Assembly: GCA_037013495.1 (NCBI GenBank)
Contig: CM072801.1
Span: forward strand, 85,669,816-85,733,815
Source of the DNA: Hippophae tibetana
Lineage: Eukaryota > Streptophyta > Magnoliopsida > Rosales > Elaeagnaceae
Length of the DNA: 64,000 nucleotides
Direction: 5' to 3'
Positions 44,729 through 55,596 of this stretch are shown in pieces. Under the pieces are notes generated by a model. That model searched no databases. It was not told the DNA's origin and saw only the letters and a program-made list of their open reading frames with translations. Made by a program: the position numbers and the translations under genes. Each line of letters opens with the position of its first letter. Position 1 is the first letter of the stretch.

Positions 44729-46415
44729 TGATGAGTGCTCAAAAAGCACTAAAATTACCATGATTTTATGCACATTAATTGATTAAAAATTATATATATT
44801 TATATGTTTTATCATATATTTATATAAATTTATCTTTTTCGGAATCACGGGTATTTTTATTATTTTTAAGGCATTTTGGCTTAAAAACGTAACTTAAAGA
44901 ATCAAAAAGGAATACTGGAAGCAATACATCACAAATATATTAATAAATAAATGGGGAAAGGTCAACAAATTTGGAAAAATTGAACAAAATGGATCAAAAA
45001 GGTCAAAAACCGCACCACCGTGCCACCCAGCCGCGCCGACCCCCGCGTGTGCCATGCTATCCTTCCGCACGCTGCTACTTGTCCGCGCGCGCGCTTGCGC
45101 GCCCTGCTGTTGCCCTCGCACGCGCCCCTATGCGCCCAGCTGCCCTTCGCACGCACCACTGCCCATTTCCCCCCATTTTTGCTCCCAACCGCCCCCATGA
45201 CGTCATGCTGATGTCATCAATGACCTCAGTAATTGCACTCCGCGTTTTATCAATTTTTTTTAACATTTTTTCACTCACTTTTTCTCCCCATCCTCACCTA
45301 TAAATACCCCCTTCTCTTCACTTCTAAACACACTTATCTCTTCTTTCTTTCTCTCCATTTCTTAGTTTGTAGTTTTAGTTATCTAGTCTGATTTAGAGTA
45401 GTGCTCTTTTATTTGTTGGTACAATCGCCCGGTAGTTAGAGTGAAGCTATATTTCAAAAGTTTTTATAAGAATTATTATTTGAAAATGTATTGACAACAT
45501 GTTTTCAGTAGTGGTTTTAAAACTTGAAAGTTAGTACTCGGATAACTAAATTCTTAGGTTTAATTTAGACACCTTGAATAAAGTTTAAACTGTCTAACCT
45601 TACCAAAGGTGGCATTTAAATGGTTCATTTTCAATCTCTTAGAAAAAGGAATTAATTTAATTATGCAAATTAGTTATCAACCACACCCATAGGTGTTAAT
45701 TGATTTGTTTAGTTAACAAAGAATATCTAACCCCACCAAAGGTGGTATTCATACAAAAAAGGGAGAATCAATAAATATCAATTCATATCTTTAATAACCT
45801 AAATAATATGAGCAAGCATAATTAACTTAGTTATTATATCCATAAATACTCTACCATTATAAATGATAAAATTTGCATAAATGTTTATTGAATCTATGTT
45901 TATTTTAATGTTCTTAGATTAAAACACAAAAACCCAAAATATCGTGACATGATGTTTAGGATTTAATTTCGTTTTTAAAAGTTTGAATAATAAATTAAAA
46001 ACCACATACATTCCTTCCTTAGATTGACCTTGGGAGTATACTTATCATTTTCTTCGAAATGATTCGTGTACTTGCGAGAGTTTTATAAATATAAAACCAA
46101 AGTATTGGCAAGAATCGGCGGCACGATTTCCTTCTTTTTGACTTTTTTGACCCATTTTGTCCAATTTTTCCATATTTGTTGACCTTTCCCCATTTATTTA
46201 TTAATATATTTGTGATGTATTGCTTGCAGTATTCCTTTTTAAGTCTTTAAGTTACGTTTTTAAGCCAAAATACCTGAAAAACAATAAAAATACCCGTGAT
46301 TCCGAAAAAGACAAATTTATAAAAATATATGATAAAACATATAAATATATATATTTTTTAATCAATTAATGTGCATAAAATCATGGTAATTTTAGTGCTC
46401 TTTGAGCACTCATCA
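44729..46415. repeat. Fold-back LTR (family A) with inverted 5' end
   Basis: 44729 to about 46119 is a family A LTR in plus orientation, lacking about 530 bp after the pyrimidine leader (junction near 45360) and its own terminal 22 bp. From about 46120 to 46415 the first roughly 295 bp of the same LTR follow inverted, so both ends read TGATGAG...CTCATCA as long inverted repeats. The flanks AGTCT (44724-44728) and AGTCC (46416-46420) match in four of five bases. It sits in the copia gag. TGACGTCA at 45198-45205 and a TATA box at 45299-45306 are kept. Confidence 0.8.
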
Positions 46416-48229
46416 AGTCCTAGCATTAAAAAAACTGAATTTTGCTTGCCTCTTTGAACCTAAGACTTCATGCTTCCCAATAGAATTTCTGAACAAGTTA
46501 TTATAATTTCCATTCATCCTTGAATATGGTGTAGCATGAATATATGGATGATGCTTATGGGTCCTACTATGTGAAACATGGAAAGAATGATTAAGTTCAA
46601 GAGAATTTCTCAAAAATCTACATTTTGGTCTTATATGACCTTTCCTACCACAATGATGACAAACAAGCTCAAACTTAATAGCTTTTTCTATCACAGGTGC
46701 AATAGTTCTTTGTGCATTAGTAGTAATAATAGGAATAAAGTTTAAGGACCTTACAAATGTGGTCTTTTATGTTGAAGGTGTTGATTGTTATATGTATCCA
46801 AGACCTCTCTTATCTCCATGAAGCTTTCCATAGTCTAGGAGTTTGGTCAATTTTTCAGCACCTATGGTCAACTTCCTTACTGTCTCTTTAACAATACTAA
46901 GTTCTTGCGTAAGATTCTTGTTTTCCATAGTGGTTTTAGTAAGTCTCAGATTCAAGACATTAATATTTTTAGACAATTTATTTTTATTTTTCTCTAGGCT
47001 AGAGGAATTTGTTTTGTGAACATTGATGATATCATTAAGTTTAGTTACTTTCACAAGTAGTTTATCCCTTTCTTCCCTAGCACCTAGACAATCCATGAAT
47101 AGTTCCTTATAACTCGATACATTAAACTTAGACAGTAAGAGAGAAGAGTTTACTTCCTCATTTTTTTCATCTGAGCTAAAGTCGGAGTCATTGTGGTGTG
47201 CTTTGGAAGTTACGGTGAAGGCACAATAATTAGTGTCATTATTCTCTAAGTTACTAGCATTGTCCTGCTCACTTTCTATGTCACTGAGTGTAGCATTAAA
47301 GGCTTTTCCAAATTTCTTTTTATTGTTAGCACAATCTGCAGAAATATGACCAAATCCCCCACAAGTAAATCATTGAGGACTAGTGGCTTACTTTTCTCAC
47401 CATCAATGCTAGGAGGCTTGATTTTCCTTGACTTTCAGTCATTCGAATGACTAGATTGTCCCTTGTTGGATCGATTATTCTATTGACCCTTCTCCTTCAT
47501 GAACTTCTTAAATTTTTGTGCTAACAAGACTAATGACTCATCATTCATATCCTGATCACTATCAGAGATGTCTATTTTGGAGCTTTTGAATGCCACATCC
47601 TTTATTTTCTTGGAATGATCAAGAGAAAGCTCATAGGTTTGAGTTGACCCGACAAGTTCATCAATGTTTAATATTTCCACATTCTTTCTTTCCTCTATCA
47701 CTATAAATTTCATCTTATAGTCTGCTATTAAGGAGCTTAAGAGTTTGCGTACTTGTATTGGTGATGAAATTTTCTCACCAAGGTTAGAGCAAGCATTAGT
47801 GATATCACAAAAGCGAGCATAGAATTGACCAAAAGTTTCGTTGTTGCTCATTATAATGGAATCAAACTTAGATGTTAGCAATCTCATTCCTTCATGAACA
47901 AGAGCAAGTGCATTCCATGCATCTTTAGCAGTCTCACAGTTGAAGATGCGACATAACTAATCTATCGACACTACATCAAATATTGAGCTTAGACCTTTTT
48001 GGTTTGCCCCACTAAGGGTACATTCTACAGTGGTCCAGTCTCTTCTTGGATTTATAATTGTTACACCATATTTTGATACCGAAGGTGGTTCCCAACCATC
48101 AAGAATAGCATCCCAAAATTTTTCATCTTGTTTGAGAAAGGCTTGCATCTGAGCCTTCCAATAAGGGTAACTAAACCCATCTAAGAGTGGGGGTTTAATA
48201 GATGACCCACTTTCTTTCATTTGGTCCAT
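46416..48229 (-). pseudogene. SIRE-like copia gag
   Basis: Start MDQMKESGSSIKPPLLDG at 48229, with FSYPYWKAQMQAFL and WDAILDGWEPP typical of copia gag. The capsid part continues with MRLLTSKFDSIIMSNNETF, LGEKISSPIQVRKLLSSL and NIDELVGSTQTYE (47887-47480). A first knuckle relic FTCGGFGHISADC (about 47372-47333) has a stop in place of its first Cys. A coiled coil follows (47096-46788), then a second, intact knuckle CHHCGRKGHIRPKC (about 46661-46620). Stops between blocks show decay. Gag coats the RNA in the particle. Confidence 0.85.
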
Positions 48230-48282
48230 AAGTAAGTGTGTGTGTCCCTAAGGATCAATCTCACTAAGTGTGTCTAGTTTTG

Positions 48283-48296
48283 GCTCTTATACCAAT
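48283..48296 (-). other. Primer binding site, initiator Met tRNA (one mismatch)
   Basis: Minus strand TTGGTATAAGAGCC just inside the 5' LTR end; the consensus is TGGTATCAGAGC. Confidence 0.8.
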
Positions 48297-49631
48297 TGAA
48301 ATTTTATACGATATGGACCTAATTAACCTAGAAGGGGGGTGAAAAGGTTATTTTTAATATTTACCAATTTATAATTTAATAACCTAAACAACGCAACCAT
48401 GCATGAAATCGTGTGTAAAAATAAGTGCGGAAATAAAATAATAACGCGCAATATTTTTAGGTGGAAACAACTTAGGCCACAACCATGACGTAAGAGGAAA
48501 ACCACCGGTCCACCGGACCATCTAACTTTCCACTATGAAAATCAAATGTTCAAGTACAAACTCGGTCTTATGCTACCCTTCCTAGGATACTGCCCCAATG
48601 TACTTTACTTACGAGCCCTTGCTCTTTTTTCACAGTTTCCAATATTAGCGTGAGCGGTTTCCAGACCAACGTTCCAATAAGCTTCCTGCCAATCAGATAC
48701 GTTCTTGAATTAACTACAAAATAGTTAGCACAAAAAACACAACTGCCCGTGTGTGTTCTAAAACAAATTTAATAATGAATAATCCTAAGTAGATGATTCT
48801 AAACATATGTCACTTAAATCAAATCAAATAGTAAATCCTAGAGCAAAAAGATCAAGCACAAGTTCAATAAAAATAGATTTTTTAAATATTAATAATCAAA
48901 TCAAATAACTATGATATAACAAAAAAATTATTTGATTTAACAATTTAAGAACAAAATAGAGAAGAAGCCATAATAACATATTATCAAAATATTATAAAAT
49001 AATTAGGCTTATTAATCAATCAAACATATATAACCACCAATATTTGATAGATTAATTAAAAAAGAAGCTTAAAGAATTATGATATTATATTTGTAAAATA
49101 AGAAAGAGAAATTAAGAAGAATAGAATAATGCGCTTGTGTGGTTGATTGAAATAATGAGCAATGGGTTTTATTTATAGGAAAAATTAAAACCCTTAGTCC
49201 TATGTAATTGATAAATATCTTTTCTATTTCAAATAGGATTAGTAATACACACTAATTAAGAAGATTCTTATTTAAAGAAGAGTTCCTTTAAAATATATTT
49301 TATGCTAAAGATTTCAACTATAATTTAGAGTATATCTTATCTAATATCTTTTAACATATCTTATTTTAGAGTATATCTTATCTAATACCTTTTAGCATAT
49401 CTTATTCCATATTTTAGCACTAAAAATAATTTCATATTTTATAAGTATGTGCTATTAAATGCATAAATGTAATCCTATGCGTTGTAGTTATCAAAGATAT
49501 ACCTAAAGTACAATTATCTGGAATTTGAGCATTTGTTTGGCTTTCCTTGATAGGCTTGATAGTAGGCCTAATAAAAAATTTATAGATAAATATTTTGTCC
49601 ACGAAAATATCCAACACTCATAGTCCCTACA
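48297..49631 (-). repeat. 5' LTR of the copia element
   Basis: In element direction TGTAGGGACTATGAGTG to AAATTTCA. The partner is 41537-42952; both share the CCACCGGTCCACCGGACC segment near the inner end (48504-48521). Confidence 0.9.
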
Positions 49632-50091
49632 ATCACCAACAATAATCCATTCAACACCTTATATAGTCAAGGCTTCTAATCCTATAGTATAATCCACATT
49701 ACTAAGATGCTACTCATACTCACCTTTTCCAATATGTACTAAAAAAAGTGATAATTTATATCATTAAGTCCATATGGAACTAGTACATTACTAACCATAA
49801 CTTTATCATCAAAAACGTCGATAAAATTTGCATAAAATTCCTGAACTAGAGATTTAGTAACAACCTATGGTTCCTTTATAAACTTTTTCTAGCCTAGAAC
49901 TATTATTACATCAGTAATCCCCTCAAGTCCATCATTAAATTACATCGCTTTTTTGATATAAAACCTTTACTAACTTTTGTCGCTTTTTCAATGCAGACTT
50001 CAGCATCAAAACGGGAAACTTTTGGTTCATCAAAATCTCTAGAAGTTGAAACCTTTTTTTCTTTCCTAGACCTCTTAGGTGCCATTTTCAA
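49632..50091 (-). pseudogene. Plant-transposon-protein-like ORF, N-terminal part
   Basis: Start MKMAPKRSRKEKKVSTSR at 50091, open to 49906; a basic N-terminus followed by FDEPKVSRFDAE, a common beginning of such ORFs in plant retroelements. Further down the frame is broken, and it is cut at 49632 by the copia element. It lies downstream of a gag1-type gag where gag2 and pol would be in relatives. Confidence 0.55.
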
Positions 50092-50939
50092 ATTTGTATC
50101 TCAATATCTGAATAAGATTTCATAGAAAATTCAAAAACACAATATAACCCAATTAATTCTTAACCCTCTCTTTATCCTAAAAAGGGTTTTGGACTCTATA
50201 TTTTTAAATTCTCCACAAATTCTAAAAAGTTTAAATTGAAGAATTAAATTCCAAAAGTTATGAAGACTTACTTTTTTTTGTTATAGATTTGAATAACATG
50301 AAGAATACCCCTTTTTGAAGATGAAGATCTTAAAGGAACTTGAAACATTTTAAAACTTCTCGATAGAAAGGTGAAAATTGATTAGGAGATTGATTTTTAG
50401 AAAGCATTTGTGAAAAAGATTGAAGAAATGTGGGGTTTTTAGGGATTATGTGTGTTTTAGGGGGGAGGAAGAAAATGTAGGGTTTGAGAAAAAATGTAAG
50501 AAAAAGAAGAAAAAATTAGGCTTTTTTGCATAGGAAAAGGATATGTAGGCTATGACGCAGAATTTTTCATACCGGGGCACGAACCATTCTACAATTCTAA
50601 CCGTTATGAATTTAAATTCTCATACCGTAGTGTACATGTTTATCATGCAGTGGTATGCCCTAATATACTTTTTTCATATGTTTTGTTGCCCCTCATTTTA
50701 ATTTTTTTAAAATAAAAATTTATATTTATTAACCACACATAAATTAAAAATCACACAAAATAAATAAAATACAAATAAAAATAATTTAGAGTAATAAATA
50801 AATACTAATGGGTTACGTACCATCTAGGACTATTTTTATCATCATTAATGAGACATTGCCTTAATGAATTTCATCTTTTTATAAACTCATTATCCCCTCG
50901 TTATTGAGTTATTTTGTTTTTTTAAACTTGTAGTAACTC
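50092..50939 (-). other. Spacer with decayed hairpin (50809-50822)
   Basis: AT-rich and non-coding. TGGTACGTAACCCA on the minus strand at 50822-50809 corresponds to the hairpin after gag1 in the dual-gag elements. Confidence 0.5.
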
Positions 50940-52219
50940 ATTGCCTTGTTTTTGCAAGTGTTCATTTAACTACTAACTAATCTACCTGTATTTCCATTGT
51001 CTTAATGAAAATTTCTATAGAGTCCAACCTTTGATTAGTCCTTGACTGGTTGGAAGGATTTTTTGGTGGAATTGATAATCCGATGGGTTTGAGTTTTGGG
51101 TAAATGGAGGGTTTTTCTACCTCTAAGAGAAATTGGGATGATTTCATCACCTAGGATTATAGGTATTAGCATTGGGATCATACCTAGGTCTTGGTTGGTA
51201 TCCCTCTAGTACAATGACCTGATTGGATCAAGTAGTAGCTTTTATTTGATAAGTACATGTATTAGCATCATGTCCTAAATTACTACACATACCACATTAT
51301 TCTTTATTTGTTATGGCATGTATAGTTACAAGCGCAACTTACTTGGTCAATTGAGTAAGCTGCATATGCATTTTAGTACCAGAGTTAATTTCATAGACTC
51401 TGACTCTCCTTACTCTGAAGCTTTTTTGTTAAGAATTAGTACCTTACATCTCAAAGAGATTATAAGTCTCTAAGGCTGTTTTCTCTTCCATTTCTCCACC
51501 AGCATTATCAAAAGTGTATTGACACTGTTGTGTCAATCCATCATAGAAAAAATGGTTTTGTATTTGTAATGGATAGGTATGATCGGGGCACTGAGTGAAA
51601 AAAATATTTATACCTATCCCATGATTCATGGAAAGATTCTACCTCCATCTGAGAGAAAGTGTTAATCTCACATCTCAACTCTTATGTCTTCTGATAGGAA
51701 TAGAATTTTCTCTTAAATTTGTAATTGACTTTCTTCCAGGTTATTAGGAAACTTGAAAGAAGTGACATTAACCATGCCTTGGCCCTATCTTTAAGGGTTT
51801 AGGGGAAACATCTCATTTTGATTTGATCGTCTATGAGTACACCGAGGTGGAATGTCTAGACTGTAGAATAAAAGTCCCTAATGAAAGGTAATGACTCTTT
51901 ATTAGGTAGTCCATAAAAGAAGGTAGCATGAAAAAATGAATGTTTCGTAATTCACAATTCATAGTTGCCTCTCCAAGGTGGATATAGGTAGGTGTAGTGC
52001 CAATTGTTGGCCTTGTGAACTCCTTCATTGTGACCTCTCTATATGGTGGATTTTTCCCAATGTTTGATGGTTCAGGTAAAGGGTCAAGGATAGGTTCAAT
52101 TTTTTGTTCTACAAAAGGTTGAAATACGTTATAGTCCATACTTCTTGGCAATCTAGAGGTCTATTTATATTATTATTAAAAGGTGTGAGAGGCTACCCTA
52201 AGGATCTCTTACCTTGCAT
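50940..52219 (-). pseudogene. gag1-type Athila gag
   Basis: Minus strand. Start MQGKRSLG at 52219 with an early stop; then MPRSMDYNVFQPFVEQ (52151) and MKEFTRP, NIHFFMLPSF. KAWLMSLL and YSYQKT follow near 51780-51690. CPDHTYPLQIQNHFFYDGLTQQCQ (51629) and the intact knuckle CGMCSNLGHDANTC (about 51290-51250) come next, then TNQRLDSIEIFIKTMEIQV. The AWLMSL form and the tail match gag1 of the dual-gag elements. Many stops and frameshifts. Confidence 0.8.
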
Positions 52220-52504
52220 ATACTATAAAAAGAAGAATTTAATTTCATTTGTCAAGTTGAAAAATAAAAAAGATAAAATAAATATATGAAATTATAAAAT
52301 AATACATGTTCATACACAAAAAGACTAAACATGTAGTAAAAAATAATAAAAGTTATACACATGTTAGTAATATAAATTATACATGAAATAATTTGTTACA
52401 CAAAAGTTAAACAAAAATGGAAAGAAATAAAACAATAAAAGAATTAATAAAATAAATAAAAGAAAATTAAAAAAAATTAAAATTAAAATATTACATATAC
52501 TTAA
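52220..52504. other. AT-rich leader remnant
   Basis: Probably the leader before the minus-strand gag1; A-rich simple sequence. I see neither primer site nor twin hairpins. Confidence 0.4.
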
Positions 52505-53036
52505 ATCATAAACCTACCTTAAACACCTTAATTTGAGTTTAAATTGTTAGAGCCGGTTGAAGGCGGCAATGGAATGGTTCATTAATCTCAAAGAAAAGAA
52601 GCATAATTTAATTAAAATTAACTTTTAGACTCGATCGAAGGTAGTAAGTGATTTTAATTAATAACAAATAGTACACTTAATTAATCTTCTATTTGTATAT
52701 ATAAGAGATAATCAATATTCTTAATCCATATATTTAATAACTTAGTTAATATTTAAAAAGCATAACCAACTAGCTAATATATCCATAAATTCTCCATTGT
52801 ATGATTAATGTTTAATTATCTAAATGTTTATTGAACCTATCTTTACTTTCATGTTACTAATTTAGAAACTCAACCAAAAATAATCGTGACATGATGTTTA
52901 TGTTATTTAATTTTGTTTTTGAGAATTTGGTGAATTATTTAAAAATCACATAAATCCTCTTTAGACCGACCTTGAAAGTATACTTATCACTTTCTATAAG
53001 TAATTCATGCACTTGCGAGAAATTTTATAAATCATA
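52505..53036 (+). repeat. Old LTR remnant related to family A/B
   Basis: Plus orientation, matching about 4625-5215 of the family A LTR (for example ATCGTGACATGATGTTTA at about 52883 and GCACTTGCGAGA at about 53010). Strongly diverged; the CCACC palindromes have become GCCGGTTGAAGGCGG and similar. Truncated on both sides, ending at 53036 against a copia gag. Confidence 0.7.
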
Positions 53037-54900
53037 CAAATTTTTTATGCAACAATTTTGTGCTTCAAAAAGGTCAAAGCAAGCTTGGGACATTGTAGAA
53101 ACTACTCATGAAGGAACTTTTGTTGTCAAGAGATCTAGAATTTTCAAATTGAATAGATATTTTGAGTTATGCATCATGTAAAAGGATGAGACTTTTGACA
53201 AGTTCTATGCACAATTATCAAATATTGTCAACTATTCGTACAACTTGGGTAGGCTAATCAACAAAGAAAATTAGATTGAGAAGATCATTTTCAGTCTACC
53301 CTATCGGTTTCATGCCAAAGTTACCATTCTTGAATCTATGTATAAGCTTGGTAAGCTTACAGTGAATGAGTTAGTTGGTGATCTATAACTCACTCTTCAA
53401 ACTTCATCACCTATTGCCAAGACAAGATCAAATTTTTGTTGAGAAGGGAAATAGTTTGACCCTTAAGACCACTAAGGGTAGTGGTCCCAATGAATAAGGG
53501 AAATCCATTACTATATGTGATGATTTTGACCCTGATGAAGAGGAAATGGATTTTCTTGCCTAAATACTCACTAGATTCTTCAGAAAGAAGAAACACTTCT
53601 CTGGGGTATTGGAAAAGAAAGATTGAGTTCTAAAGGCTTAAAATCAATAAAAGTGGATGAACACTGAGATAATGAATTAGAGAAACCTAGCAAAGTTCAC
53701 CTGAACAAGATTATATGCTTCGAAGGTGGGAAGCCTAGACATATTGATGCCAATTATTTTCAGAAACAAAAACACAAATAAGTATGGTATGCAGGTTGAG
53801 GTTACTATTTTGGATAATTCCAATAGTGATGATGAGGATGTTGCTAACTTTCTTGCTTTCTTTACTTCAAGCAATGTCATTGTCCTCTCATTACTACCTT
53901 AGATATTTTAGAGGCTACAACTAAAGCTAAGGATGATGAAGATGAGCAGGATGAATTTCTCGATTCCTATAATGCACTTCTATTGGAGCATATTAAGTAT
54001 GAAAAAGCTAAGAAAAAGGCTTTAAAAAGGAAATCCTTTATTGATAGTGCTCAACTTAATCTCACTAAAAAGTGTGAGATCTTCCAAAAGAGAGATTCTA
54101 ATTTACTTAAGAAGTTTCATGCAAATCATGAGAAAATAAGAAAAATTGAGAAACAATTGAAGTGTCCTACTTCAGGTAAAGCCACTTTTGTTATTTGTCA
54201 ATCTGGATCCCACATCTAATCAGAAGGTTGAAGTTGAATGATTAAATAAAGATATTATTGTCTTAGAATGTTCAAAAGAATATCTTTCTTATTCTCTTAC
54301 ATAAAATGAAGCTAAGGTTGAATAACTACATCAAAGAGTTGGGATTCTTGAGAGTTATGCTGCATTTCTTCAATTCTTCCTTAAGGAAAAGGAAGATTTG
54401 ATTAAAAAATTGAAAGATAAACTAAGTATCAGTAAGTGGTTCTAAAAATTTAAATCAAATTCTGAGTAGTACAAAATTTTGGGGAAAAATTTGGTATTGT
54501 TAATAATGAAGGAATTTCTACATCATCTATAGTTGTTCCTAAGTTTATTTAATCAACCATTGAAGATCTGAATATGAATTTAGTTGCCACCATCCAAAAA
54601 GGTAAGTCGGTTATGTCATGCTAGTTTCCTCTAGGAAGGGGAACACTTCACCTAAAGCTAGTTCTTTACATCACTTTAGTGATATTCTATTACCTATACC
54701 AAATGTTACTCCAACTTGTCACTATTATTGTGAACTTGGGCATTTAAGTCTCTAAATTCATTGTTCGTGTTTGTTATCTATGTAAAACTGTTGGTCACCT
54801 TGCCAGGTAGTGTCCTAGATATGTGCGGAGTACAACTTAAAGTTCACCCCTTGCTCTCCCAAATCCTCTATGTTTGGATGTAGTTATTATGGGTCATATA
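53037..54900 (+). pseudogene. SIRE-like copia gag remnant
   Basis: Plus strand. SKRSKQAWDIVETTHEGTF (about 53069), FDKFYAQLSNIVNYSYNLG and VTILESMYKLGKLTVNELVG are the capsid (UBN2-type) core. A degenerate knuckle CFEGGKPRHIDANY is at about 53710. A lysine-rich coiled coil (53983-54219) follows, then CHYYCELGHLSL (about 54717) and CYLCKTVGHLAR*CPRY (about 54772). It starts abruptly inside the core at the LTR remnant. Frames are broken throughout. Architecture parallels the minus-strand copia gag at 46416-48229. Confidence 0.8.
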
Positions 54901-55596
54901 AACTTCTTGAAATAGGTGTTATTATGCACCTCAGGCACTATATAAAATGAAATAAATCATCATCAAAAAATTCCACTGGGCCCTATTTATAAGGATAACT
55001 TGACTTGTTTTTTCAAGAAGTTATAAACAAGACAAACCTCGAGTTCCATATACTCCTCATGCTTATATGACACAAAGACTATCTACTAACTTAGCTTCCC
55101 CTCATAAATTCTTCAAATAAAGGGATGTTGTTTGATGATTATTTTTGGGTGATCTATTTAAGATTGAGAGGTTTATTATTTTCACACTTTGATTGTAGTC
55201 CTTTTGTTTGTGACTCATATTTTGTTGTTTTTCATGTCTATTTTGTTCAAACTATTTTTGTTTTCATTTACTACTTTAAAAAAATATTTGTCTTCGGTCA
55301 TTAGGCATTCTCTTTCTCTCTTCCTAGAAAATTTATACATGTTTTTCTATCCAAATCGTCTTACCCCACTCTAGGGCACCTTGCCACCTCTATTTTACAC
55401 TCTTTCCAAGGTTGCTCCCCAAGCACTCTAGCAAGGGGGTTAGCTAGAATCATGGTGAGGTGTATCTAAGCCTATATATTGACTCACCTAGTACTTATTT
55501 TTCTTCAAATCTCAAAATTGTTTCCTTCACTTCTTGTTTTACTAGTATCCTTTGCCCTTTTTTCTTACCAAAAATGGCCTCAAAGCATACCAGGAA
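54901..55596 (+). other. Copia internal sequence, unassigned
   Basis: Downstream of gag. No pol motif was recognised. A TCTAAGCCTATATATTGACTCACC segment near 55468 is TATA-like, and MASKHTRN begins at 55574, just before the LTR-like block. That reading may continue after 58711. Confidence 0.35.

Larger units (their letters stand above)
41537..49631 (-). mobile_element. Ty1/copia element with SIRE-like gag and no visible pol
   Basis: Perfect 5-bp duplication ATCAC at 41532-41536 and 49632-49636. LTRs: 48297-49631 (5') and 41537-42952 (3'), each starting TGTA and ending TTTCA in element direction. Met-type primer site at about 48296-48283, and a purine-rich tract AAAGAGGGAGTT before the 3' LTR. 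Gag at 48229 down to about 46416, continuing past a nested insertion to about 44560. No protease, integrase, RT or RNase H motif was found in the remaining 1.6 kb. Either pol was deleted or this is a gag-only derivative. Confidence 0.88.
39880..52500 (-). mobile_element. Athila-type derivative: gag1 plus plant-transposon-protein-like ORF
   Basis: Minus strand. In element direction: gag1-type gag (about 52219-50940), decayed hairpin (50822-50809), ORF starting MKMAPKRSRK (50091) and interrupted at 49632 by a copia element, resuming at 41536 and ending near 40871, then 3' non-coding DNA homologous to that of the dual-gag elements down to about 39880. Both ends are truncated: no 5' LTR or primer site is found near 52500, and no polypurine tract near 39880. 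No RT or integrase motif is visible between. Confidence 0.7.
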
